From positions 5,813,013 to 5,877,012 of the forward strand of contig NC_049997.1 in NCBI RefSeq assembly GCF_000003815.2: a stretch of DNA of 64,000 bases. Direction: 5' to 3'. A program made the translations under genes and the position numbers. The notes under the pieces were generated by a model. It saw nothing but the letters and a program-made list of their open reading frames with translations. It was not told where the DNA came from and made no database searches. This document shows, piece by piece, positions 12,114 through 23,408 of this stretch; the first letter of the stretch is position 1, and each line of letters starts with the position of its first letter. The stretch is from Branchiostoma floridae. Taxonomy: Eukaryota; Chordata; Leptocardii; Amphioxiformes; Branchiostomatidae.

Positions 12114-12914
12114 GAACCATAGATCTACCTGACCATTCTTGATTTTAGACGGTACTAGTATGTTTAATTGATTGACTGTATTCCATACTTCAGCATTTAA
12201 ATCCGCACAATCTTTCGAAAGCATTTCATTTCTGTGGTCAGTACTCTTCCCCCCTCCCCACAAATTTTGCTATCAGAGTCCAGGACTCGCAAGCGTCCAG
12301 TAATACTACTCCCGAGTAGAGGTTCTTTATCAGGAAGACATGATGAAGAAAGCAGCACAGAATAGAAATCCCGATAAAATGTGTAGCGTAGTGTCAAATG
12401 TAGCTAGAGAGACTCAGAGAGTCTGGACAAGACGGCTTGCATCCCAGAACGCATAAAAACACGTCAATAAAGAGCCTGACCCGAACCTCTGCTTGGAGTT
12501 GGAGAGTACAGAGGTTACCAGCTAGGGAGCGCTTCAGCCTGATCTTGGAGCTAAGCATGTTATTGTTATCTTTCCAGCGCAGTGCACCCCCCCCCCCCTT
12601 ACAACAGTGCATGTGGGGAAAAAAAACCTTCGTAGAACAAGAATTTCAAATCTTCCCATGCAGAAATTCTACCACTGGTGGGGGTCCGACATCCTCTGTT
12701 TGAGTAAATAAATCACCAGGGCTCGGCATGAGGCTAACAGATGAACCGCAGGGCTCGCCGCGTCCTAATCGACTTTTAATCGGGCCAACGAGGCTTCAAA
12801 TGGGGTCCGGTGCACACGGTTTGCGGATTCCAAAACGGTTTTGAAAAATCCAACTAAAACCGGCTAGCCTCCTTTGCAACTTCAAGGAGCGCCGGCGCTT
12901 GTATCTTTTTTTTT

Positions 12915-12952
12915 TGGGGGGGGGGGGTGGGGGGGGGATGGGGAGGGGGTGA
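12915..12952 (+). repeat. G-run tract
   Basis: Several runs of five or more G occur within about 36 bases, interrupted by single T or A. The tract could fold as a G-quadruplex on the plus strand. C-runs also occur near 12588-12598 and 13053-13064. Confidence 0.8.
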
Positions 12953-13064
12953 CTCGAAATTTCCAACATGGACCAGGTCCCGTATTGCTGGTAGAGGGAG
13001 TCTTGCTCTCAGCAAGGAGGTGAGAACTTGGACAATGTTGAAAATCACAGATCCCCCCCCCCCC

Positions 13065-14452
13065 AAATAAACATAAACGCTGACGCTCCTAAAGGCCTGC
13101 GAATAAGTGGCATCACATTTGTATCTTATCCAATTGTAAGTGGTAAGTATACAGATTATAAAAAAGAATTTTTTTCTCCACATAATTTCAGTGCTATATG
13201 TTTGAATTTTGCTACAAGTTTTTACTTCAAATTTCCAACGTGAATGTCTTCGTTTATACCAAGGACTTGGCACGTAAAATGTACATGGACCAATATGAAG
13301 ACAAAATTGTCATTCAATATTCTTATTTGTAGCTTATGATTTCGCTTATCATTTGGCACATGTATCAATCTGAATATTGTTCATTGGTTGTTTATTAAAA
13401 ATTGGGCATGTTTCTGAAAGTGCAAAGAATTCGATTATCAATCATAGTGGAATTCAAACTATGAATATGAAGATTGCTACCAAACGCACCGTGAAACAAA
13501 AACATCCGATTCATGCTGTTCTTTCAAACGATATGGCGACCAGCTGCGGCCTTCTGTTCTCACTTAGAAGGGTAGTGAAAACTGTGAATATTCAATATCG
13601 GCACGACTGAACTTGCGCGGGAAAACATCAGAGGAGGTATGGAAATAAAAAGTCAATTCCCGCCAAGAAACTTGTGAATGAACCTAATATTTCCCGCCAA
13701 AAAGTTCCCGCCAAACTTGTGAATGGTCGGTATCGTCTGAAGAGGAAAGTCAGAACGTGTGAAAAGGCGGGCTTTGGGATTGGATTAGTAAACAGCATGT
13801 TCGTTCTTGGCACAAATATGTCAAAAACATCACGAGTAACACTTGACCAAGATTATACGACCCGCGCCATCTTGTTTTAACAGCTTTCTTCTAACGCCTG
13901 CGTTCTAAACGGTTTCTGACGCGGCGGTAGCTACATTTCATTCTGGTCTATTTTTCTAACTGATTAGCCATAAAAAGCAGTTTAAAACAACAATGTTTTA
14001 TCTTAACCCACGTGATGAAATTCACACTTTCGCCGAAAGGATTTACTCGATACTTGAAGCGTGCGCATGACCTCTCGTATGGCATTTTGGTTTCTCCCTA
14101 AGTATATTATCGTTATTGTGGATTCTCATATCCAAAATAGATTTTTGTGACATACATGTATCTGATTTTGCATCAACTGGAGAACTTTTTACGACCATCA
14201 CTTGATACAAGTACACTCTGGAAAATAATTTATAAACGCCGCCCTCCCCACCCTATCATAATTGAAGACATAGCACAAATAAAAGGACGAGAAAAAGTAA
14301 ACAAATCAATCAAATGTCTAAGCCAAATACAGAGTACACATCAAGTGAGTTATTCTACTCTACTGCAGAATGGCACTAGTAGATTGCTACGCATGTCATG
14401 TTTTTTTTTTTTTTAAAGAGTCGTCAAATGTAAGTTTTGAGACTTGTCAAAA
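13065..14452. other. Intergenic, no gene recognised
   Basis: No supported exons or clear repeats. A locally repeated TTCCCGCCAA pattern occurs at about 13657-13715. Confidence 0.4.
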
Positions 14453-14487
14453 CAAAGGACGTTATATAACATTATATAACGTCCTTG
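14453..14487. mobile_element. Mini-palindromic insertion, copy 2
   Basis: The arms CAAAGGACGTTATATAA and TTATATAACGTCCTTG meet at a 2-base non-palindromic centre. The flanking 7-mers are GTCAAAA (14446-14452) and GTCAAAT (14488-14494), matching 6 of 7. Total length is 35 bp. Confidence 0.78.
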
Positions 14488-14628
14488 GTCAAATGAATTC
14501 TGTTCTTACTTAGTAGTACTAGCATAGTACTTAGCTCTTTTGCTCGGCATACTATACTGTGTGTTTAGTCATTTGTTCAAACTTCCTGACCACTTTTAGA
14601 TGTCATAATGTAGTAGTAGGCATCCTTC

Positions 14629-14730
14629 TAATCTCTAAGCAGATTCCTCCGGTGGCATAAAACAGTAACATAAGCTGGGGAAGGAGTTTAGCCGGCAAAG
14701 GAGTAAAATTGGCCACCGCGGTGGAGATTA
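14629..14730. mobile_element. Short MITE of the TAATCTC family with perfect target duplication
   Basis: It starts TAATCTCTAAGCAGATTCC and ends GGTGGAGATTA. Its body matches the left half of 10789-10994 and it appears internally deleted. GCATCCTTC occurs at 14620-14628 and 14731-14739, a perfect 9-bp flanking repeat. Confidence 0.82.
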
Positions 14731-15248
14731 GCATCCTTCCATATTTTTAAAGCGAAACGTTTTTTTTATTTGCACGCTCGCATCAGTTTTGAGGTTCCCA
14801 GATGATGTCAACCATATAATCAAATCAACATGGCCTTACTGTAATGCGGAGCGTGCAAGGTGTTTAGTTTTGTGGTTGCACCTGTCTCTGAACCTGTTCA
14901 ATGTGACTACACTGACAAGTTCACACGATCCAGCTAAACCGCTGAATGGACAATTATCAAACACCTATTCTTTTCATCGGTGTTGTCGGTTTGTCAGAAT
15001 TCTCACCTTCAGAAAGGTGGAGTTAGGTAACAACAGAAAATTAGGTCAAAGGGGGTCGCCTCCTTGATCTTGCCGTGGTCCACAATTGTTTGTAGAGTTG
15101 CACAAACATTTTGCACCTTGCACTGGCAAGATCATAATGGGGTGGGGTGGGGGCGCTGTTGGTAAAAGTGGGCAAAACAGTTGTAAAGTTTACACTTCGA
15201 ATTTGCAATAACCGTTCAAGTAAAGGAGTGTAAAAGAGTGAAGAATGC

Positions 15249-15560
15249 GCGCGTGTGTGTGTGTGTGCGAGTGTGAATGCATGTCTGTGCGTGTGTGTAC
15301 GTGTGTGTTTGTGTGCGTGTCTGTGTATGTGTGTGTGTATGTTTATGTGTCTGTGCATGTTTGTCACGATGCATGGAAATGGTAGATGGCGGATAAATAC
15401 ATTGCACAGGCACACAAACACACATAAACGTCGGGCATATGCACACACAGAAACGCACACACTCACCTCACCTCACCGGTCCCCCACGCACACACACGTA
15501 CACAGAAATGCTTTACTACCTGAACAGAAATACACGCTCACACAAACGCGATAACGTTAC
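15249..15560. repeat. TG/CA microsatellite region
   Basis: An impure (TG)n tract at 15249-15370 is followed by an impure (CA)n tract at about 15405-15545. The long Cys/Val or Thr/His frames here are products of the dinucleotide repeats. Confidence 0.93.
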
Positions 15561-15626
15561 AATTAGGTTATTGACATACAGGCTACAAACGTGGGATTCT
15601 GACATGCATGTTCGTTTTATGCCTCC

Positions 15627-15793
15627 ATTTTTCATGGAGGCAAAAAGAATGGAAGAATATGAAAACCCGGGTCTTTCATATGACGAGGTCGTCTGCGGTC
15701 AACCATTAAGGCCTGTACGGTCAACCTACGGACTTTTTTCAGGACCGTTCAAGCCTAAGGTTGACCGCAGGTGACCCGGTCATGTGAAAAATG
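15627..15793. repeat. Hairpin-forming inverted repeat (possible MITE)
   Basis: The outer arms CCATTTTTCATG (15627) and CATGTGAAAAATGG (to 15793), and inner arms CTGCGGTCAACCATTAAGGC and GCCTAAGGTTGACCGCAG, are complementary in nested order. A nested CCTCCA...TGGAGG motif at the left edge resembles the ends of the 20007-21058 repeat. Confidence 0.7.
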
Positions 15794-16359
15794 GTTCTGT
15801 GTAAAACGATCACAGTGGCCTACATTAACCCTGCCACGCGATACATGCATGTGGTTCATGGGACAAACATATTTGAACAAGCTGTTTCTTCTGTATATAG
15901 ATCAATTCTACCTGACCTACTAGTAGTACCATGGCCTTGGTCTGCATTCTAGATTCTGAGCTTCACTAACATGCATGTGACAGAAAAATAAGCACAGACA
16001 ATACAGAGCGATCCCATATCGTTTGCCACATCCACTTATTGTGTTTTTAACCTGTAACACACTCTGAAAGTGGTACGACAACTACACCTTTCAAAAGATT
16101 ACGTCATGGGGAAAATTTGCATAGAGCGCGGGAAAAAGTGGGTAAGACGCCAAGTGAGTACAAAAGTCAGTGTGTACATAAGTCGCGGGACCTTGACCGA
16201 CCGCATGCCTTCTAAAACGTATGGTAGACCCCAGATCTTTTCAGCCTTTGTTACGGTCATGTCTACCGGAAAGAATCCTTCCTCTTGGGGCAATGTTACT
16301 AAAACAAACGAGAACTGATGTCTAACTCAACTGGTAATAGAATAGTTCCCGAGTGAAAC
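15794..16359. other. Intergenic, no gene recognised
   Basis: Overlapping plus and minus frames near 16070-16318 have no domain character and no splice-site context. Confidence 0.4.
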
Positions 16360-16377
16360 CAAGATATAACGTCCTTG
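16360..16377. mobile_element. Mini-palindromic insertion, copy 3 (18 bp, internally deleted)
   Basis: CAAGATATAACGTCCTTG keeps both termini (CAAG and CTTG) and one full inner arm. The flanking 7-mers are GTGAAAC (16353-16359) and ATGAAAC (16378-16384), matching 6 of 7. Confidence 0.62.
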
Positions 16378-16999
16378 ATGAAACTAAGAGAAACCGATCT
16401 GACTCTGAGGGAAATTTAGTGGCGCAATGGTGTTCCCCCCTTACCATTTTCCCGCCCTTTCCCCTCTCATCTTACTTGGCCTGGAGGGAAACTATTGACC
16501 AAACAAAAACAAACAAATTTTTTTGACAGATGGCCTTGATAGAAAGATAACACAGCTCATTTTCTAAGCCTGACGAATTAGAGGTCAATTATGTGCGCCA
16601 TTAAACATTTCACAACAAAGAAACCAGCAATTACCCTATATAGTGATCGCCTTGGTTAGTTGCCATGAAAGGTCAAGAATTTACTTATCTCAGTGAACTT
16701 CGCTAAATTGCGCCAGGCATTCGCAAACCGGCGCAACTTGTTGCCTGAAATTGGGAATTCAAATTTTCCAAAAATTCGCAATTCACAAAATGGACGCAAA
16801 ATAGCGTAAAGCGTCGCAAATTAAATGTCTCACCTATGTTGTGCCAAGGATCATAAGGAACATATTTCTATCGCTAAACTTTACTTTTGTATGATTTTTA
16901 ATTATTGCGCATTGGTTTTCAATTCAGAATAACATAGCCTGTTACTCTGAGATTCAGGCGCAAATGTGACGCATACGTCAAATACCTGGCGTATTTTCG

Positions 17000-17237
17000 T
17001 AATCTCCAAGCAAATCCTATGGTAGCATAAGGCTAAAGCCTATATATATATATAGTATCAAGAGCTGGTAAAGGGGTGTAGTAGGCCTACCTAGGAGTAT
17101 GCATTGGATACCAAGCAGATCCTACGGAAGCATAAGATAGTATCAAAATATGTCAAAGGGGTGTAGCCAGCCTAGAAGAGTACATTGACTACCGGAGGTA
17201 CACTCCTAGGCTACCGTAGGATTTGCTTGGAGATTAC
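17000..17237. mobile_element. MITE of the TAATCTCC family, about 237 bp
   Basis: Left TAATCTCCAAGCAAATCCTA pairs with right TAGGATTTGCTTGGAGATTA as near-perfect inverted ends. TATTTTCG (16992-16999) and CATTTTCG (17238-17245) are a probable 8-bp target duplication, 7 of 8. The body contains a second internal CCAAGCAGATCCTACGG unit near 17111, so it may be a composite of two copies. Confidence 0.8.
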
Positions 17238-19200
17238 CATTTTCGCACAGTGCCGGGAGATAGCCACTTGACGCTGTGTGTGAATATTCAAGCAGATGTT
17301 AAAATCCAACTTATGATTAGCTTCAATATTTCACGCAAGCTCTTGTGGCATTTGATGCATCTTTTCTGTTAATTACCTTATCCCAGTACTAAATGTTGCT
17401 CTAAGACTTAGCCGATTCCTTATCTTGGACTTTTTATTTCCGAATTAGCCTTGTTTGCAGGTTATTTTGATTTAGACACATGCAAGAAACCAATGAGATT
17501 ATCCTAATCTCATTGAAGAAACTATAATCAAACCTGACCCAGCGGTCACCTCTTCATGGTGGCCACCTGGCCATGACGAAAATTTCCCCCATAGACGCAA
17601 GTATTAAGCGACCTCCCCAAGACGGCGGCCTGTTCAACAACGTTCGGAGCTTTTGATGGACACTTAGGAAGTATGAATACAACTCCAAACATACGAAAAA
17701 TATTGAAATGAGATTGAACTCGCCATTGGACAAGCGCGTATGTATCTAGATCCAGCTTTCAGATACAAATGTTTATATGTATAAAAACAAGTTTGGAATT
17801 ATACAAAACAAAGAGAAATCGAATTAATTTTTTGTTATCTACTTTATTAGCTAATAAGTTGTAGCTATCAGCTTTGAAGGTTTTGTTGTGACCTTGGAAG
17901 TAACTCAGTGAGGCACAACTGTGCAATGAAGGTCAACATTCATACCACGTCAACTCACAGTCGTGTATTTTCGCGGTACAACATATTTTACCCACCTAAA
18001 AAGCCTTGGCTATCTCCAATCGCTTGACTTCACATGAAAACGTGCTCAGTTTGCTCAGTAAACCCCACAGAAGCAGCCACTCCAAGGTTAAACGACTTGT
18101 CCTCCACAGACGTCAATCAAACAAATTGCCCGCCAATCGCTGTTCTTGTTATATTTGGCGGTTGGCGCGTCGTCTGATGACTTGTTGATATAAAGTTAAA
18201 AGTTTGGAGAGAGGCGACGCTTGGGCAAGGGGTAGAACGTAAAGAAACGACAGTTTGTATTCCGTCAGTACTAGTGGAAAGACAACGAAGAGATTTTCCT
18301 CGCCAACTACCGTGGCTAGACAAAGAGTAGGGGTTAAGTAATTGCCCGGTCAAATTATTCGTGCGATTGTGGTAAAATCACAGACTGTATTCCTGACATA
18401 GCCGTAAATATTTCGTAAAAAATCCAGTGGTATTGGTACGGAAAAAATGCCTTAGATCCTTATCGGCGGTTGGTTCTGTCACAACCTTGAAAATTCTACG
18501 ACATGAAAATCGTACGACTGCTTACGACAAAAGTGCTCGCTTGCAAGTGTCTTCTATCGATGCGGAAAAAAATTATAATATTTCTGTGAACAACAAGTTC
18601 TCTCGCGAATGAATAAAACAGTTGACGCGGCAGAATTTGTTGAGACCCGCTCTCCACAACAGTCCTGTCACCCAAAAGATCTTGTCCCAAGTCGTGCGTA
18701 GCAACTGTCAATCAAAAGGCCGTGCATGAATGGCCTGTTTTGTTGGGTCACGCGATACCTGTCACTAGTGTTGTACTTAATCAACTCTCCACAGAGTAAC
18801 ACAGAAACCCGATGCTCACTGTTTAGAAAACGTTAGACGCTGTCAAACAAAGGAATCGCCTGTATAGACTCAAACGGCTTGTTGTGTTACTATTAATAGC
18901 ACGAGTCACGTGGTGTCCAGAGGACGGTGCGACCTTCTAGCAATGAAAACATGATAGTGATATATAACGTTATACTCAGGGTGAATGGGTTAATAAAGAA
19001 ATCAAGAATACAATAAATGTTTTGTCCGTAATTCAAACGTTTACTTATCACATTTGTTGTGTGTATCATATACAGGTAGAGCTGATTATTGTGAAAACAG
19101 TAACATTGGGGTCTAAATGTGGTATTGAAAGTAGGTCAAGTTGGCAAGAGATGGAAATGAACAATGAACAGCATGTAAAACACTTGCATGCATGTCTGCA
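17238..19200. other. Intergenic, no gene recognised
   Basis: AT-rich DNA with only short unsupported frames. I see no exon with splice sites. Confidence 0.4.
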
Positions 19201-19770
19201 TATTCTTGTTTCCCTCGTTCCTTCGTTTGTTCGTCCAGTCCTTCCTTCCCCCTCTTTCCTTCTTCCTTTCTCTCTTCCTCCTTCCTTTCTCTCTTCCTCC
19301 TTCCTTCCTTTCTTCCTCTCTTTCTTTTATCATTTTTATCTTTCTCTTTTTTTTCTTACTCTCTTGCCCTCGTTCTTTCTTTCTTACTCTTTCATACGCT
19401 TTCTTCCCTTCCTTCCTTCTGTCCTTATGTCTCTCTTTCTTACTCTCGTTCTTTCTTATTCCATCTCGCTTTCTTTCCTCCTTTCTTTAATTTCTTCTTA
19501 CTTTCTTTCCCCCTTTCCTTCCCTTCCCCTCTTTCTATTTCTTTCTCCCTTTCTTATTCTCTTACTCTCTCTCTCTCTCTCCTCCTTCTCCGTGTGTGCA
19601 ATATTCAGTATTCAGTCCCCAAAGAGGACATGTAGCAAATGCCCCATACAGTTCACAGACATTTCTTCTTACTTTCTTTCCTTTCCTTCCCGCCTTTCTA
19701 TTTCTTTCTTATTCTCTTACTCTCTCTTACTCTCTCTCTCTCTCTCTCTCTCTCTCCTCCTTCTCCGTGT
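19201..19770. repeat. Polypyrimidine tract (TTCC/TTTC/CT)n with an embedded duplication
   Basis: Almost pure C/T on the plus strand at 19201-19590 and again at 19661-19770. A 75-bp non-repetitive block (CCGTGTGTGCAATATTCA through CCCAAAGAGGACATGTAG) occurs at about 19589-19660 and again at about 19767-19840, so the tract and its flank have duplicated as a unit. The Ser/Phe/Leu-rich frames here are not genes. Confidence 0.93.
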
Positions 19771-19986
19771 GTGCAATATTCAATATTCAGTCCCCAAAGA
19801 GGACATGTAGCAAATGCCCCTAATACAATTCACGGACATTGATATGGCTCGATTTTGGTCGTCAGTGATGCACCCTTCTGTGTCCAAGGTCGGAGTAGAG
19901 TGTCCTACTATCTTTGGAAATCTGTCACTGCCAGATCCGCTCATTTCCGCAATTAATTCCTTTTACTACACAACTTCAATGATGAA

Positions 19987-21058
19987 CTAGAGTTCGGCGA
20001 CCTCATACCTCCATGAAAATTTAGAGCTTTCGTAAGTTTCATGCAATTGACTAAGACATTAACATAATTTATGCATGGTGTCGTTCATCATTGACAAACG
20101 TACACATTTCATAATTATAAAATTCCCATTATTAATCATAAAGCGGTTTTGCAATTTTTACTTAACTTATGCAAATAAGTTCCTCATTACCATATTTGCT
20201 ATCTGCTTATATTCCACCTATCATAATTAACATGTGTTACATTTATTGAAGTCCAGTTATTGCAAACAATGGAATTATACAATTTCCTCATTAATTATGC
20301 AAATTAAGTCCTCATTTGCATAACATGTATATCATTATGAACATCTTTGCCTAAGGTACCCGCATGCCTAATATGATGCCAATCCGTCAATCCTTTCTGC
20401 AGTTATCCTCTTTGGAGTGTCTTGACAAAAACGCCCCTGCAGTTCCCAAATTAAATGTTAGGGGGCTGAAACTTGCCCCACTTTGTCATGACACTAAAAG
20501 ATATCTACCACCCAAATTTCAAGACCATATCACGTCCAAGACAAGAGATACATAGAAAAAACTGCTATGTGTCAATGTTGTCATTAATTATGCAAATTTG
20601 CTCCTATTTTGCATAATTAGTATTTCATTTTGTACAACATTGTCTGAGGTACCTACATATCAAAAATCATGAAAATCCGTTGTTCCCATCTTGAGTTATC
20701 CTCTTCAGAAGTTTTTGACAAAAATGCCCCTGCTATCCCAAAACTAGACGCTAGGGGGCCCAAACTTATGTCACTTCTTCCTGAGCACAAGAGCTATCTA
20801 ATACTCAAAAATCGTGACCATAGCATGTTCAGAACACCAAAATAGCAAAACCGGAAGTTGCGCTGCAGTACCAAGGGGAGCCGCTAGGGGACCCAAAATC
20901 TAATCATTTCCAGCTTTCATCACACCCTACCAACACACCAAGTATGAAACCAATCCACCCAACCGTTCTTGAGTTATTTTGTTTACACACACACAGACAC
21001 ACACACACACAAACACAGGGTAAAATATAACCTCCATTCCATTACATTTCATGGAGGT
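19987..21058 (+). repeat. 1.07-kb dispersed repeat, copy 1 (ACCTCCATGAAA ends, octamer-rich)
   Basis: It starts near CTAGAGTTCGGCGACCTCAT with ACCTCCATGAAA at 20007 and ends with the inverted TTTCATGGAGGT at 21058. Inside are AT-rich blocks with ATGCAAAT/ATTTGCAT, two GCTAGGGGGC-type blocks following TTTGACAAAAATGCCCC, and a CA microsatellite before the end. An inverted copy lies at 24238-25329; related copies are at 26480, 39181 and 53085. It is non-coding. Confidence 0.9.
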
Positions 21059-21359
21059 AAATACCGTTGTCCCTGCCGTGCTATATCACACCGTGTCCTT
21101 TTTAGTCACCTGTGTCCCCGTGTCCTTGTTACCCACTATTCTCGTTTCCCTATATCGCGAATCCCGAATTGCTATTTTTATCTTTTAAAACAGGTGCCTC
21201 AGCTATATTTATTTCAACACCTCAGACTGTAGAAACATGGGGCCGTTCTTCGAGTAAAGTTCAGTTGACGCCTATTCGTAGATCATCTATTTGCTTAGAT
21301 CTGTTTGTGTGATCAAATAAGATCTATAAAGTATAAATAAATAAAGTATTAAAAGACCT

Positions 21360-21676
21360 AACTGGGACTGCACATGCGTGAATGTAGGATGAATGCACGG
21401 AGGAGCCCTGGGAACAAGAATGATCAAGAAAGTAAGCCCCACTCACTCGTACCTTCCGGATGCCTTTACGGTATGCTTTCCCCCTTCCCGCATGTATAAT
21501 TACTCTCTAAATAGTCATTTTGACACTTGGATACTCATAAGATCGCTCAAAACACTCTGAAATGATTCCGGAAGGTACGACCAATTGACCGTAATTCTTG
21601 TTCCCAGGACACGGCGGTAACTAGCACACCTTGTGGGTCCGTGCGTTCCTCCAAACATGACGCATGCGCAGTTGAA
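21360..21676. repeat. Inverted-repeat element, about 320 bp
   Basis: CCTGGGAACAAGAAT (about 21408) and ATTCTTGTTCCCAGG (about 21594) are perfect inverted arms, as are GTACCTTCCGGA and TCCGGAAGGTAC nearer the centre. Outer arms around GCACATGCGTGAATG and CGCATGCGCAGTTG continue the symmetry with mismatches. It is a likely decayed MITE. Confidence 0.7.
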
Positions 21677-21917
21677 GGCCGTCCCCCTCGGAGTGTGTAA
21701 ACCCAAGCTACTCCTTTTTGTTTCTTTCTGGGCCAAGGACAGCGTGATTCATCGGAGTAAGTGTCGGCACGGAGATTAAACGGACTGCTGGGGATTAATG
21801 GTTCTTTGCAAGGTGATTTTAAACGGACCAGGGTTTGCGTTGAAAGGGTTGGGGCGGTGACCGCATTTCACTATGATTGCGTGTAAACTTTAAAGATACG
21901 GAGGCGGTCCCTAGGAG

Positions 21918-21953
21918 CAAGGACGTTATATCACATGTGATATAACGTCCTTG
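21918..21953. mobile_element. Mini-palindromic insertion, copy 4: perfect 36-bp palindrome with perfect 7-bp duplication
   Basis: Each half reads CAAGGACGTTATATCACA inward from its own end; all 18 base pairs match. CTAGGAG lies directly on both sides (21911-21917 and 21954-21960). This is the cleanest member of the family and defines its ends as C...G. Confidence 0.88.
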
Positions 21954-22124
21954 CTAGGAGTGCCAAGCCTCCATAGCAGACTCTCTGGGGCCAGTAATCA
22001 GCGACGACCGGCCATCAGCGATCCAGAACAAAAAGAAATGGCAAGCAAAAGTGTATTATGAGCCAAAAAAAAAGCCACAGAGAGCGTGCTATGGAAGCTA
22101 AGGAGTGCCTAGGTTAGGTAAACG

Positions 22125-22500
22125 TAGCAAGATTACAGTTCAATTTTGACTTCCGAATTCTACTAAACACAGTGAGATCTGGACTTGGAAATTTCATTTA
22201 ATACAGTGCAATATTGTACAGAATACAGTGCAATTTTGAACAGATTACACTAGTGCAATTTTGTACAGAATACCGTGTAGTTTTGAACAGATTACAGAAT
22301 ACTAGAACACTGCACTTGTCCGTAGTACAGAAAACAGTGGAATTAGAAATGTGAGTCAGCAATCAACGCAGTTTCAGCTACCAAGATTACTAAATGCAGT
22401 GAAATCTTGTACAGAATACAGTGCACTTTTGTACTTTTTTTTAATATGGTGAAATTTTGAGTCAGCAATCAAGTTATTGAATACAACGTAGTTTCGACTA
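22125..22500 (+). repeat. Degenerate array of a TACAGTGCAATTTTG motif
   Basis: Variants of ACAGTGCAATTTTGTACAGA recur at least seven times with irregular spacing, for example near 22201, 22226, 22253, 22276 and 22415. This is a decayed short-period satellite. Confidence 0.75.
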
Positions 22501-22718
22501 TCACTAGATGAATTTCGGCATGGAGATTAAACGGACTTCGGAGATTAATGATTCTTTACTCTGTTTGAAAGGTGATTTTAAACGGACCAGGGTTGCGTTG
22601 AAAGGGTAACCCGCGGTTTGGGGGGCGGTGACCGCATTTCAAATTGCGTGTGGAGAGAGGCGATACTATCTGTAGTATCAGGCCTAGGCGTGTCAGAGTA
22701 TACAATGTACTTATCTTA

Positions 22719-23153
22719 GGCCACAGCAAGTAAATTTTATGGATGACATCAATGCGCTTTTTAAATTTTGCCTGATTTCAGATAGACCAAAATAGGCAAA
22801 CATGTTGTGTTGAAGCCTAATAATCATACTTGTAGAAGTGACACTAGGGAGGTAACCATGACTGTAGTTGCAGAAGTGAAACTTGTTGGATAGTTGGAAG
22901 CCATAAATGTAGTTGCCAACTTGGCAAGTATTTAAATACCAGTCTATACCACTTTTACTACACTAGTATTCTTCTTTAATATAGGAATGAATGCCTTGTT
23001 AATTGTAATGCCACGTTTTGTCACTTCAAATCTTGTTACGACGCTCATGGTGTCTATTTAGAAAATTTAGCCATCTTGTTTTATTGTGCTATCTCATTAT
23101 TTTGGAAGTATGCATCTATAGGATGTCATCCATAAAATTTACATGCTGTGGCC
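22719..23153. mobile_element. 435-bp MITE with 32-bp terminal inverted repeats
   Basis: The left end GGCCACAGCAAGTAAA then TTTTATGGATGACATC (22719-22750) is the reverse complement of 23122-23153 at 31 of 32 positions. The interior is non-coding. TTATC occurs close outside both ends, a possible part of a target duplication. Confidence 0.85.
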
Positions 23154-23408
23154 TTATCAGAATAGCAAGTACAGCTACGGATATACTTCACAACGTAGTA
23201 AAATTGTCTGGAAATATGTACAGCCCATTATGTGAAATTTGAAATAAGCTTGAAAACTATAAACACATGCATGCAGAATGTACTAGTAAACCTCTGAGGT
23301 AGAATAAATATTACTGAGCTCGAGGATAATGTTTTGTTGGGATCTAACAAATGTTGTCTTACCTGGCTGACATTGTATAGCGAAATGTACAAGATTACAC
23401 TACAGTCT

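Larger units (their letters stand above)
21754..22655. repeat. Direct repeats of about 130 bp flanking a 620-bp core
   Basis: GGAGATTAAACGGAC ... GGTGATTTTAAACGGACCAG ... GGCGGTGACCGCATTTCA occurs at about 21756-21885 and again at about 22513-22650 in the same orientation. The pair could be terminal repeats of a small element or a local duplication. The core contains the 40-bp palindrome region and the TACAGTGCAATTTT motif array. Confidence 0.75.

Noticed and set aside
15041..15554. His/Thr-rich and Cys/Val-rich frames
   Set aside because: Products of TG/CA repeats on either strand.
19022..19810. 262-residue Phe/Ser/Leu-rich frame resembling a membrane protein
   Set aside because: It is the translation of the polypyrimidine tract in one frame; other frames give equally long products.
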